Origin: JADZAI01 sp964390465
GTDB lineage: Bacteria > Pseudomonadota > Alphaproteobacteria > Micropepsales > Micropepsaceae
Direction of reading: 5' to 3'
Assembly (NCBI GenBank): GCA_964390465.1
Contig: CAYMIJ010000006.1
Span: 79,602 to 143,601 of the forward strand
DNA length: 64,000 bases
Both the position numbers and the translations under genes were made by a program. Under the pieces are notes generated by a model. It ran no database searches and was not told where the DNA came from. It saw only the letters and a list, made by a program, of their open reading frames with translations. Positions 33,328 to 41,898 of this stretch are shown in pieces (within the stretch, counting starts at the first letter, position 1; the number at the start of each line of letters is the position of its first letter).

Positions 33328-35262
33328 TCATCCTGGGCGGTTGTCGATCAGGTTCTGCACCACGCCGGGGTCGGCGAGGGTTGAGGTGTCGCCCAGATTG
33401 CCAAGCTCGTTCTCGGCGATCTTGCGCAGGATGCGGCGCATGATTTTCCCCGAGCGCGTCTTGGGCAGGCCGGGCGCGAACTGGATCACGTCCGGGCTGG
33501 CGATCGGCCCGATGTGACGGCGCACATGGGCGATCAGTGCCTTGCGCAAATCCTCGGTAGGTTCTGCGCCCACCACCAGCGTCACATAAGCGTAGATGCC
33601 CTGCCCCTTGATATCGTGCGGGAAGCCGACCACCGCGGCTTCCGCCACATCATGATGGGCGACCAGCGCGCTTTCCACCTCCGCCGTGCCGATGCGATGG
33701 CCCGACACGTTGATGACGTCATCGACGCGGCCGGTGATCCAGTAATAGCCATCCTCGTCGCGGCGGCAGCCATCGCCGGTGAAATACTTGCCCGGATAGG
33801 TTTTGAAATAAGTGTCGATGAAACGCTGGTGATCGCCGTAAACGGTGCGCATCTGCCCCGGCCAGCTTTGGGTCAGCACCAGATTGCCGGTGGCGGCACC
33901 ATCCAGCACCGCGCCTTTTTCATCCACCAGTTCCGGTACGATCCCGAACAGCGGCTTCGTCGCGCTGCCCGGTTTCAGCGCAGTCGCGCCAGGCAACGGC
34001 GAGATGAGGATGCCGCCGGTTTCCGTCTGCCACCATGTATCGACGATGGGACAGCGGCCATCGCCGACCACACGGTGATACCAAAGCCAGGCTTCCGGGT
34101 TGATCGGTTCGCCCACACTGCCCAGCAGGCGCAGCGAGGCGCGGCTGGTGGATTTCACCGGCCCTTCGCCTTCACGCATCAAGGCACGGATGGCGGTGGG
34201 CGCGGTGTAGAAAATATTGACCTTGTGCTTGTCGATCACCTGCCAGAAGCGTGAGGCATCAGGATAGTTCGGCACGCCTTCAAACATCAGCGTCGTCGCG
34301 CCGTTCGCCAGCGGGCCATAGACGATGTAGGAATGGCCCGTGACCCAGCCGACATCGGCGGTGCACCAGTAGATGTCGCCGTCGCGATAATCGAACACAT
34401 ATTGATGCGTCATCGCGGCATAGACGAGATAACCCGCCGTGGTGTGCAGCACACCCTTGGGTTTGCCTGTGGAACCTGATGTGTAGAGGATGAAGAGCGG
34501 ATCTTCCGCATTCATCGGTTCAGGCTCACACACCGGCGCGGCGTTGGCAGCTTCGTCGTGATACCAGGTGTCGCGGGGGCTGTGCATCAACACCTTGCCG
34601 CCAGTGCGTTTCACCACGACGACATGACGCACATCGGGGCATTGGGTGAGCGCGAGATCGACATTCATCTTCAGCGGCACGGTCTTGCCGCCGCGCAGGC
34701 CCTCATCGGCGGTGATGATGATCGTGCTCTCGCAGTCGAGCACCCGATTGGCGAGGCTGTCGGGTGAGAAGCCCCCGAACACCACCGAATGAATGGCACC
34801 GATGCGCGTGCAGGCCAGCATCGCATAGGCGGCTTCCGGGATCATCGGCAGATAGATGGTGACGCGGTCGCCCTTCTTCACGCCCTTGTTCTTCAGCACA
34901 TTGGCGAACCGGCACACTTCCGTGTGCAATTCGCCATAGGTGATGTGGCGTGCATCAGCCGGATCGTCACCTTCCCAGATGATCGCCGTCTGGTCGGCGC
35001 GGGTCGCCAGATGGCGGTCGATGCAGTTCACCGACACATTGGTGATGCCATCCTCGTACCAGCGAATGTGCAGATCGCTGGCATCATAGGAAACATTGCG
35101 CACTTTGGTGAATGGCCTCAACCAGTCGATGCGGCGGGCTTCCTCGGCCCAGAAGGCATCCGGGTTGTTCAGCGATTCTGCATAACGGCGCTCATAGCTC
35201 TCGCGTGTTATGTAAGCGCGTTCTGCCCAATGCGGACTGACGGGCAAGACCTGATCGCTCAT
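33328..35262 (-). CDS. acs: Acetyl-CoA synthetase
   Basis: The 644-residue protein activates acetate to acetyl-CoA via acetyl-AMP. AMP-forming motifs are present: YTSGSTGKPKGVLHT, WWQTETGG, YFTGDGCRRDEDGY, and the C-terminal KTRSGKIMRR, whose Lys is the site usually acetylated to switch Acs off. The W in WWQTETGG is the Acs acetate-pocket Trp, favouring acetate over longer acids. AAGGAAA precedes the ATG. Confidence 0.96.
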   Translation of the reverse strand: MSDQVLPVSPHWAERAYITRESYERRYAESLNNPDAFWAEEARRIDWLRPFTKVRNVSYDASDLHIRWYEDGITNVSVNCIDRHLATRADQTAIIWEGDDPADARHITYGELHTEVCRFANVLKNKGVKKGDRVTIYLPMIPEAAYAMLACTRIGAIHSVVFGGFSPDSLANRVLDCESTIIITADEGLRGGKTVPLKMNVDLALTQCPDVRHVVVVKRTGGKVLMHSPRDTWYHDEAANAAPVCEPEPMNAEDPLFILYTSGSTGKPKGVLHTTAGYLVYAAMTHQYVFDYRDGDIYWCTADVGWVTGHSYIVYGPLANGATTLMFEGVPNYPDASRFWQVIDKHKVNIFYTAPTAIRALMREGEGPVKSTSRASLRLLGSVGEPINPEAWLWYHRVVGDGRCPIVDTWWQTETGGILISPLPGATALKPGSATKPLFGIVPELVDEKGAVLDGAATGNLVLTQSWPGQMRTVYGDHQRFIDTYFKTYPGKYFTGDGCRRDEDGYYWITGRVDDVINVSGHRIGTAEVESALVAHHDVAEAAVVGFPHDIKGQGIYAYVTLVVGAEPTEDLRKALIAHVRRHIGPIASPDVIQFAPGLPKTRSGKIMRRILRKIAENELGNLGDTSTLADPGVVQNLIDNRPG

Positions 35263-35326
35263 GGCGCGTTTCCTTGTTGTCTTTGCCGTGATGCTAGACG
35301 AGGAAACGCCTGCGCTTCAACCGTGG

Positions 35327-36691
35327 CTATAAATAAGAAAGCGCGAGGCCCAGCACCGCGAACAACGCCACCAGCGCGCCAACGCCCACCCGGCTGCTCT
35401 GTGTCAGTGCGATGGCGAGAACGGTCAGCATCAGCGCCCGCAGATCGAGACTGGCCCAGACCGGCACGCTCATATGCAGGCCATAGGCGCTGAGTGTTTC
35501 GGTCTGACGGAACAGCACATGCAGCGCGAACCATACGGCCAGATTGGCGATGACGCCGACCACCGCTGCAGTGATCGCGGTCATGGCAGCCGAGAGGCCG
35601 CGCTTTTCGCGCAGGGCCTCGGCATAGGGCGCGCCGGCAAAGATGAACAGGAACGAGGGCGCGAAAATCGCCCACAGCGTGATGAGCGAGCCCAGCGCAC
35701 CGGCGATCAGGGGATCAAACCCTGTCGCGGCGCGAAAGGCCGCAAGAAAGCCTACAAACTGAAGCACGAGAATCAACGGCCCTGGCGTCGTTTCGGCAAG
35801 GCCAAGCCCGTTGACCATTTCCGGCGCGGCCAGCCAATGATGGGTCTGCACCGCTTCCTGCGCGACATAGGTCAGCACCGCATAGGCGCCGCCAAAGGTC
35901 ACCGCCGCCATCTGACTGAAGAACTGCGAAAGCTGCGTGAAGGGATGCGCGCCGCCAAGACTGACCCACAACAGCGCCAGCGGCCCGAGCCAGATCACGC
36001 CCCATACCGCCAGGTTCATGAAGAAGCGTGGCAGGCTGGCGCGGATATGAGGCAGGTGGCCGCCGTCAATCAATGCATCAGCAAGGCCGTATTCGGGTGA
36101 TCCGGCCTCGGCCTTGTGACCGCCCGCCCCGCTTACCCATGAAGGACGCAGGCGCGACAGAATGAACCCGGCCAAAGCGGCAGCGATGATAACGAGGGGA
36201 AAGGGCAGCGCGAACAGGAACAACGCCAGAAAAGCCAACAGAGCGATGATCCGCAGCGCCGTGGTCTTCAGCGCCCGGCCCGCCACACGCAGCAGCGCCT
36301 GCATGACAATCGCCAGCACCGCGCATTTGATGCCGAAGAACAGACCATCGACCAGTGGCACATGGGCATAAAGCGCATAGAGCGTGCTCAGGCCCAGCAT
36401 GACCAGCGCGCCGGGCAGGATGAACAGCAGACCGGCAATCAGTCCGCCGCGCACCCCGCCGAGCAGCCAGCCAACATAGGTGGCGAGCTGCTGTGCCTCT
36501 GGCCCCGGCAGCACCATGCAATAGTTCAGGGCATGCAGAAATCGCTGCTCGCCGATCCAGCGCTTTTCATCCACCAGCACGCGGTGCATCAGCGCGATCT
36601 GTGCTGCCGGTCCACCGAAACTGAAAAGCCCGATACGGCCAAAGACGCCGATCATCTCTGCAAATGCTGGTTTGGCTGGTGGCTTCGTCAT
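35327..36691 (-). CDS. chrA: Chromate transporter, two-domain ChrA
   Basis: The 454-residue polytopic membrane protein is built of two homologous CHR halves. The first carries FSFGGPAAQIALMH and LPGPEAQQLATYVGWL; the second carries VTFGGAYAVLTYVAQE and GLAETTPGPLILVLQF. Long-chain CHR proteins export chromate, though many homologues have no tested substrate. No chrB-like regulator is adjacent. It lies 64 bases upstream of acs on the same strand. Confidence 0.92.
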   Translation of the reverse strand: MTKPPAKPAFAEMIGVFGRIGLFSFGGPAAQIALMHRVLVDEKRWIGEQRFLHALNYCMVLPGPEAQQLATYVGWLLGGVRGGLIAGLLFILPGALVMLGLSTLYALYAHVPLVDGLFFGIKCAVLAIVMQALLRVAGRALKTTALRIIALLAFLALFLFALPFPLVIIAAALAGFILSRLRPSWVSGAGGHKAEAGSPEYGLADALIDGGHLPHIRASLPRFFMNLAVWGVIWLGPLALLWVSLGGAHPFTQLSQFFSQMAAVTFGGAYAVLTYVAQEAVQTHHWLAAPEMVNGLGLAETTPGPLILVLQFVGFLAAFRAATGFDPLIAGALGSLITLWAIFAPSFLFIFAGAPYAEALREKRGLSAAMTAITAAVVGVIANLAVWFALHVLFRQTETLSAYGLHMSVPVWASLDLRALMLTVLAIALTQSSRVGVGALVALFAVLGLALSYL

Positions 36692-36834
36692 GCCAACCGC
36701 TTAACCCGGAAAAATGACGCTTGATAGCATGGGGATGAAACCGGTGGTGCGGAACCGGATGGGTGTTCGTGCGTTGTAATGTCCGAACCGGGGGCGAACC
36801 CTGCACTCACTTTCTTCTGAACGGAACAGCAGAC

Positions 36835-37362
36835 ATGCGCGACCTTTTTGAAATGATGACCCGCAAATCGACATGGCGCGATCTGTGGAAATCCGTCCAG
36901 GACGAGGCGGTGGACCTGACAAAAAGCGTTGATCGCGACGCACGCGCTATGGGCCGCAAGGCCTATGCTGCGATGCCGGAAAAGGCCGACATGCGCCGTA
37001 TGCGCGATCAGGTTGAACGCAATGTTTCAGACCTCTGGCCACAGGTCGTGGCGACTGCGGCGGCCGTCGCCCGTGAGGTTTCCCAGCGCAGCAACGAAGT
37101 CCATCAGCGTGGTGAGGATCTCTATGCGCAGGCCGAGCGGATGTATGATCGGCATGGCCGCCCATTTATCGGCCGCGTGAAACGCGGTGAACGTAAGGCG
37201 CTTCTGGCAGTGGGCGGCGGCGTGCTGGCCGTGGGTGCCATTGCCTGGGCAGTCAGTGCAATGGGGAAGCAAACACCCGATCAAAAATCGTCTCAACCTG
37301 ACGGAGATGATGTTCAAGATCGAAAAGCTGTTCGAGAGCTGCCGCGTCCAGACGCTGCGTGA
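36835..37362 (+). CDS. Unknown protein with one C-terminal membrane helix
   Basis: The 175-residue protein is mostly charged and probably helical or coiled-coil over residues 1-110 (WKSVQDEAVDLTKSVDRD, RRMRDQVERNVSDLW, REVSQRSNEVHQRGEDLYAQ). One hydrophobic helix (LLAVGGGVLAVGAIAWAVSAM, about 120-141) and a polar tail follow. Preceded by a lone GGAA. I know no family with confidence; it loosely resembles small ElaB/YqjD-type membrane-anchored helical proteins. Its last 110 bases run antisense through the end of purB. Confidence 0.6.
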   Translation: MRDLFEMMTRKSTWRDLWKSVQDEAVDLTKSVDRDARAMGRKAYAAMPEKADMRRMRDQVERNVSDLWPQVVATAAAVAREVSQRSNEVHQRGEDLYAQAERMYDRHGRPFIGRVKRGERKALLAVGGGVLAVGAIAWAVSAMGKQTPDQKSSQPDGDDVQDRKAVRELPRPDAA

Positions 37363-38584
37363 CATCTGAATCAGCCTTCAGATTATCAAGGAAGGTCGGC
37401 GCGCTGACGCCCTGCTGCATCGCATGCCACACAGGCATGGCGTTGCGCTGGACCAGACGATAGGCGTCCTCGCGCGCAACACCTGCCTGAGTCAGTGCCA
37501 GCAGCACACGCTGCGAATGAACCAGTCCGCCCAGCAGGTCGAGATTACGCTGCATACGATCGGGATAGATCACCAGTTTTTCCACGACATCCGCCAGACG
37601 ATTCAGTGCGAAGTCGAGCGTGATGGTGGCATCCGGCGCGATGTAGCGCTCGACGCTGGAATGGCTGATGTCGCGTTCGTGCCAGAGCGCGACGTTTTCA
37701 AGCGCCGGCGTCACATAGCCGCGCACCATGCGGGCAAGCCCGGTGAGATTTTCGGTCAGCACCGGATTGCGCTTGTGGGGCATGGCTGATGAGCCCTTCT
37801 GGCCTTCGGAGAAATACTCCTCAGCCTCCAGCACCTCTGTGCGCTGAAGATGGCGGATTTCAACAGCCAGATGTTCGATCTGGCTGGCGACCACGCCCAG
37901 CGTCGCGAAGAATGCAGCATGGCGGTCGCGCGGAATGATTTGTGTTGAAACAGGTTCGGCTTTCAGACCCAGCTTTGCAGCGACATGCTCTTCCACGCGC
38001 GGATCGACCTGCGCGAAGGTGCCGACTGCACCTGAGATCGCGCAGGTGGCGATTTCTGCACGCGCTGCAACAAGCCGCGCCCGCGCGCGCTGAAAAGCAG
38101 CATGATGGCCGGCCAGCTTCACGCCGAACGTGGTCGGTTCGGCATGGATGCCGTGACTGCGCCCGATGGTTGGGGTCAGCTTGTGTTCACGGGCGCGTTT
38201 TTCCAACGCCGCCAGCACGCGGTCGACGCCGGCGAGCAGCAGGTCCGAGGCGCGCGCCAGCTGCACCGCAAGGCAGGTGTCGAGCACGTCTGATGAGGTC
38301 ATGCCCTGATGGACGAAGCGCGCATCCGGCCCGATGAACTCGGCCAAATGGGTGAGGAAGGCGATCACATCATGCTTCACCTCGCGCTCGATGGCGTCGA
38401 TTTTCGCGACGTCGAAGGTGGCGGCATTGCCCTTATCCCAGATGGTGCGCGCGGCCTCTTTCGGAATCACCCCAAGCTCGGCCAGCGCCTCGCAGGCATG
38501 GGCCTCGATCTCGAACCAGATGCGGAACTTCGTTTCCGGCGACCAGATGGCGGTCATGTCGGGGCGAGCGTAGCGGGGAATCAT
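37253..38584 (-). CDS. purB: Adenylosuccinate lyase
   Basis: The 443-residue protein belongs to the fumarase/aspartase superfamily. It cleaves SAICAR and adenylosuccinate in purine synthesis. Visible signatures are TSSDVLDTCLAVQL, GRSHGIHAEPTTFG, and the mobile signature loop GSSAMPHKRNPVLTEN with the catalytic Ser. The C-terminus QVETIFDRVF is normal for alphaproteobacterial PurB. Start at 38584 gives MIPRYARPDM, the usual N-terminus. Confidence 0.96.
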   Translation of the reverse strand: MIPRYARPDMTAIWSPETKFRIWFEIEAHACEALAELGVIPKEAARTIWDKGNAATFDVAKIDAIEREVKHDVIAFLTHLAEFIGPDARFVHQGMTSSDVLDTCLAVQLARASDLLLAGVDRVLAALEKRAREHKLTPTIGRSHGIHAEPTTFGVKLAGHHAAFQRARARLVAARAEIATCAISGAVGTFAQVDPRVEEHVAAKLGLKAEPVSTQIIPRDRHAAFFATLGVVASQIEHLAVEIRHLQRTEVLEAEEYFSEGQKGSSAMPHKRNPVLTENLTGLARMVRGYVTPALENVALWHERDISHSSVERYIAPDATITLDFALNRLADVVEKLVIYPDRMQRNLDLLGGLVHSQRVLLALTQAGVAREDAYRLVQRNAMPVWHAMQQGVSAPTFLDNLKADSDVTQRLDAAALEQLFDLEHHLRQVETIFDRVFASPLH

Positions 38585-38713
38585 GGGCGTCTCGTTTTGG
38601 CGGACCTGCTTCTAGCCCGCACCCTGACCGACGTCGACCTACCGCGTGGAATCAGTCGATGTCTGTCTGACGTTAAAAAGATACGAATTGTTGTCTTTAA
38701 GCAATAATATGTA

Positions 38714-38742
38714 TTGACATGAATTCCTTTCGCGTCTAAAAG
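38714..38742 (+). promoter_or_regulatory. Promoter producing an apparently leaderless mRNA
   Basis: TTGACA (38714-38719), a 17-base spacer and TAAAAG (38737-38742) form a good housekeeping-type promoter. The expected transcription start falls at or next to the ATG at 38750. No Shine-Dalgarno sequence is present, which agrees with leaderless translation. Confidence 0.6.
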
Positions 38743-38749
38743 CAAGATC

Positions 38750-38980
38750 ATGTTCAACCGCATCGCCCTGCTGCGCACCGAACGCAACATCTCGCGCAAA
38801 GACCTCGCAGCCGAGGTCGGCGTCAATGTGCAGACCATCGGTTATCTGGAACGGGGCGACTACAGCCCCTCGCTGGAGCTGGCCCTGAAAATCGCCCGTT
38901 TTTTCGATGCGCCGGTGGACATGATCTTTTCGCTCGACCCGTTCGAGCCGCTCAGCACGCAATGGAGGCGTAACCCATGA
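38750..38980 (+). CDS. Small XRE-family helix-turn-helix regulator
   Basis: The 76-residue protein is almost entirely a Cro/C1-type HTH domain (LRTERNISRKDLAAEVGVNVQTIG, then YLERGDYSPSLELALKIA), ending with FDAPVDMIFSLDPF. This YozG-like size is common next to small membrane proteins. Its last bases overlap the next start (ATGA). It probably represses its own promoter. Confidence 0.9.
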   Translation: MFNRIALLRTERNISRKDLAAEVGVNVQTIGYLERGDYSPSLELALKIARFFDAPVDMIFSLDPFEPLSTQWRRNP

Positions 38981-39462
38981 AACGCACGGTCCGCAAAGTG
39001 TTTGCCATGCCCAAACATGTATTGATGAACCACCCCGGCTTTGACTGGGCCCGCCCGCGCGCCATGCGCCGACGGCTGGTGATGCTCTATGCTCTGGTCA
39101 TCATAGTCATGGCGGTGTGCTTCGGGCTGGCGACGGGCCTGAAGAGCAACTGGCTGCTCGGCGGCTTTATTGCCGGACTGTCCGTGCTCGTCCTCATCAT
39201 CGGCAGCATCAACGCGAGCGTTCGTGGCATCACGGAACTGTGCACGACGCGGCTCGACGAATGGCAGATCGCCCGGCGTGACGCGATGTTCCGCGTCTGC
39301 TGGCTGCCCTGTCTGGCGCTGGTGGGTGTCGTGTTGTTCGTCTGCGCAATGACGAATGTTCTGGCCGGTGTGAAAGCCGGACTGGCGATCGGCACCTTCT
39401 TCGTCATGCTCTATCTGCCGACAGCAGCGCTCGCCTGGACACTGCCGGAAGAACCGGAATGA
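38977..39462 (+). CDS. Four-helix inner-membrane protein partnered with the HTH gene
   Basis: The 161-residue protein has four predicted membrane helices: MLYALVIIVMAVCFGLATGL, WLLGGFIAGLSVLVLIIGSI, VCWLPCLALVGVVLFVCAM and AGLAIGTFFVMLYLPTAALA. The N-terminus is basic (residues 1-33) and a cytosolic loop CTTRLDEWQIARRD separates helix pairs. I recognise no family for certain; it resembles the DUF2178/DUF3021-like small membrane proteins that travel with YozG-type regulators. ATGA overlap shows coupling with the regulator. Confidence 0.78.
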   Translation: MKRTVRKVFAMPKHVLMNHPGFDWARPRAMRRRLVMLYALVIIVMAVCFGLATGLKSNWLLGGFIAGLSVLVLIIGSINASVRGITELCTTRLDEWQIARRDAMFRVCWLPCLALVGVVLFVCAMTNVLAGVKAGLAIGTFFVMLYLPTAALAWTLPEEPE

Positions 39463-39551
39463 CCCGTCACCCCAGCCTTGAGGCGGCGTTATGCGTCGAC
39501 ATGAGTCCTCAAGCACGCTACTCCAAGCGCTTCATAATTGGAGAAATGCCC

Positions 39552-39950
39552 ATGAAGTCCCTGTTGTCCGTTATCACCGCAGTCGCCTTACTTGCACCAC
39601 TCGCATGGGCCGAAGAAGCCGCAGCGCCCGCCCCTTCTGCAGCGGTTGAAGCCCCCGCCACTGCCGAAACCGTTGAAAGCCTGCGCGCCGACGTCGCCAC
39701 AGCCTGCACTGCAGCGAAGGGCGGGGATGAAAAGGCCAAAGGCGAATGCGATTGCTTCATCAAGAATGTCGAGACTGAGTTCAAGGCAGATGAAATGAAT
39801 ATGCTGAAAATCCTGAAGTCGGGCCTCAATCCCGGCGACGTCAAGGAAATCGCCGCACTGCTGGGTATGAGCGAAAGCGACACCACTGACTTCATCAAGA
39901 TGGCCAGCGACAAAATGAATAAGATCGCCGAGACCTGCAAGGCGAAGTGA
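39552..39950 (+). CDS. Small secreted protein, four cysteines
   Basis: The 132-residue protein has a clear Sec signal (MKSLLSVITAVALLAPLAWA, cleavage before EEAA). An Ala/Pro-rich linker precedes a compact helical domain with cysteines in TACTAAK, GECDCFIK and ETCKAK, which could form two disulfides. GGAG lies eight bases before the ATG at 39552. I do not recognise the family. A terminator follows. Confidence 0.78.
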   Translation: MKSLLSVITAVALLAPLAWAEEAAAPAPSAAVEAPATAETVESLRADVATACTAAKGGDEKAKGECDCFIKNVETEFKADEMNMLKILKSGLNPGDVKEIAALLGMSESDTTDFIKMASDKMNKIAETCKAK

Positions 39951-39983
39951 TCCTGTTCTTTATTCTGCACCTCGCAGGCGATG

Positions 39984-40005
39984 AATGGCCCCCAACGGGG
40001 CCATT
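39984..40005 (+). terminator. Intrinsic terminator
   Basis: AATGGCCCC-CAAC-GGGGCCATT forms a nine-pair stem with a four-base loop, followed by TTCGTTC. It lies 33 bases past the stop of the small secreted protein gene. The T-tract is weak. Confidence 0.75.
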
Positions 40006-40140
40006 TTCGTTCCCGGCGGATGGGCCTGTGATTTCCGTCACGGAAGCAAGACACCTGCAATTGGCGCTTGCCTAACGGTGCCGCGGTTGGTTTGTCTCTT
40101 GCGCATAATCAAGGGCGCAAAGCCCGCTGCGTGAGGAAAC

Positions 40141-41898
40141 ATGGCTGACGATCTGACCGACCTTTTGCCGCCGGGCTTTCCGGCCATGTCCATCAAGGAC
40201 GCGACCACACTTATCACCACAACGCCCGGCTCTCCGCTTGAAATCGATGAAGCGGTGATCCGGGGCGTGAAGCTGAAAATCTGGAAGAATGCACCGCCGA
40301 CTTTGCGTGAGATTTATGTGGCCAATGAGCCCTATCTCGCCCGCACCTATCTGGTGCTGGACGATGAGCGCGTAACCTTCGAGACTCACCGCCGGGCTAC
40401 CTATGCCATCGCGGCGCAGTTGCAGGCTGATGGTGTGGTGAAGGGTGACCGCGTAGCCATCGTCGCGCGTAACCTGCCCGAATGGTCGGCGGCATTCTGG
40501 GCGGTCGTACTGGTGGGCGCGATCGCGACGCCGCTCAATGCATGGTGGACAGGACACGAACTGGAATACGGGCTTCAGGATTCGGGGTCGAAAGTGCTGA
40601 TCTGTGATGGCGAGCGTTGGGCGCGCATTGCAGATCATGCCGCCGCCTGTCCGGCGCTTGAGAAAGTCTATGTGACCCGCGCATCGGGCGATCTCGGCAA
40701 CCCCAAAGCGACAACGCTGGAAAGCGTGATCGGCAAGCCGAATGACTGGGCGAAACTGCCCGAAGGCAAAATGCCAGAGACACCGCTTGGTGCCGATGAT
40801 GACGCGACGATCTTCTACACGTCAGGCACGACCGGAAAGCCCAAGGGTGCGATCATCACGCACCGCAATATCATTTCCAATTTCTTCAATGCCCTGTCGG
40901 CGCAGGCGCGCTCGTTCCTGCGCCGCGGCGAGATGCCGCCCGCACCCGACCCAACAGCTCCGCAAAAAGCCTCGCTGCTGTCGGTGCCATTCTTCCACGC
41001 GACCGGCTGCTTTGCCGTCATGATTCCGGCCATGATGTCAGGCGGGAAAATCGTGCTGCAGCGCCGTTGGGACGTCGATGCGGCGCTGGCGCTGATCGAG
41101 AAAGAGAAAATCAACTCGGCGGGCGGTGTGCCCACCATCGCCTGGCAGATTCTGGAACATCCGCGCTTTGCCGAATTCGACCTGTCGTCGCTGGAGACAA
41201 TTTCTTATGGCGGCGCACCCTCAGCGCCCGAACTGGTGCGCCGCATCAAGCAGCGTTTCCCCAAGTCGCAGCCAGGTCAGGGCTGGGGCATGACGGAAAC
41301 CTCGGCCACCGCGACCAGCAATTTCGGCGAGGACTATATCCGCAAGCCCGCGAGCTGCGGCCTGCCTTCCGCCACCGGCGAGGTGAAGGTGGTCTCGCCT
41401 GATGGCAAGTCGCTGCCCGAAGGCGATGTCGGTGAACTCTGGTATCGCGGCCCGACAGTGGTGCGTGGATACTGGCAGAAGCCCGAAGCCACCGCCCAGA
41501 CCTTCGAGGATGGCTGGGTGAAAACCGGCGACCTCGCGCGCATCGACGATGAAGGCTTCGTCTATATCGTCGACCGCGCCAAGGACATGCTGATCCGTGG
41601 CGGTGAGAACATCTACTGCGTCGAGGTCGAGAACGCGCTCTACGATCACCCGGCGGTGATGGACGCCGCCGTGATCGGCCGTCCGCATCAGATTCTGGGC
41701 GAGGAGCCGGTCGCCGTCGTGCATCTGAAGCATGGCGCATCAGCCACCGAGGAGGAACTGCGCGGTTTCGTGGGCAGCAAGATCGCCGCCTTCAAGGTGC
41801 CAGTGAAAATCCTGTTCCTGCCCGAAACCCTGCCGCGCAATCCGAACGGCAAGATCATGAAGCGCGATCTGAAGCCGTTGTTTGAAGGCGCTGCGTAA
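40141..41898 (+). CDS. Acyl-CoA synthetase (class I adenylate-forming)
   Basis: The 585-residue protein has AMP-binding motifs YTSGTTGKPKGAIITH (near residue 225), GWGMTETSA, ELWYRGPTVVRGYW, KTGDLARID and RNPNGKIMKRDLK, with the final catalytic Lys. It activates a carboxylic acid, probably a medium or long fatty acid or similar, to its CoA thioester. It overlaps the next gene by one base (TAATG), so the flavoprotein is likely in the same pathway. Confidence 0.9.
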   Translation: MADDLTDLLPPGFPAMSIKDATTLITTTPGSPLEIDEAVIRGVKLKIWKNAPPTLREIYVANEPYLARTYLVLDDERVTFETHRRATYAIAAQLQADGVVKGDRVAIVARNLPEWSAAFWAVVLVGAIATPLNAWWTGHELEYGLQDSGSKVLICDGERWARIADHAAACPALEKVYVTRASGDLGNPKATTLESVIGKPNDWAKLPEGKMPETPLGADDDATIFYTSGTTGKPKGAIITHRNIISNFFNALSAQARSFLRRGEMPPAPDPTAPQKASLLSVPFFHATGCFAVMIPAMMSGGKIVLQRRWDVDAALALIEKEKINSAGGVPTIAWQILEHPRFAEFDLSSLETISYGGAPSAPELVRRIKQRFPKSQPGQGWGMTETSATATSNFGEDYIRKPASCGLPSATGEVKVVSPDGKSLPEGDVGELWYRGPTVVRGYWQKPEATAQTFEDGWVKTGDLARIDDEGFVYIVDRAKDMLIRGGENIYCVEVENALYDHPAVMDAAVIGRPHQILGEEPVAVVHLKHGASATEEELRGFVGSKIAAFKVPVKILFLPETLPRNPNGKIMKRDLKPLFEGAA

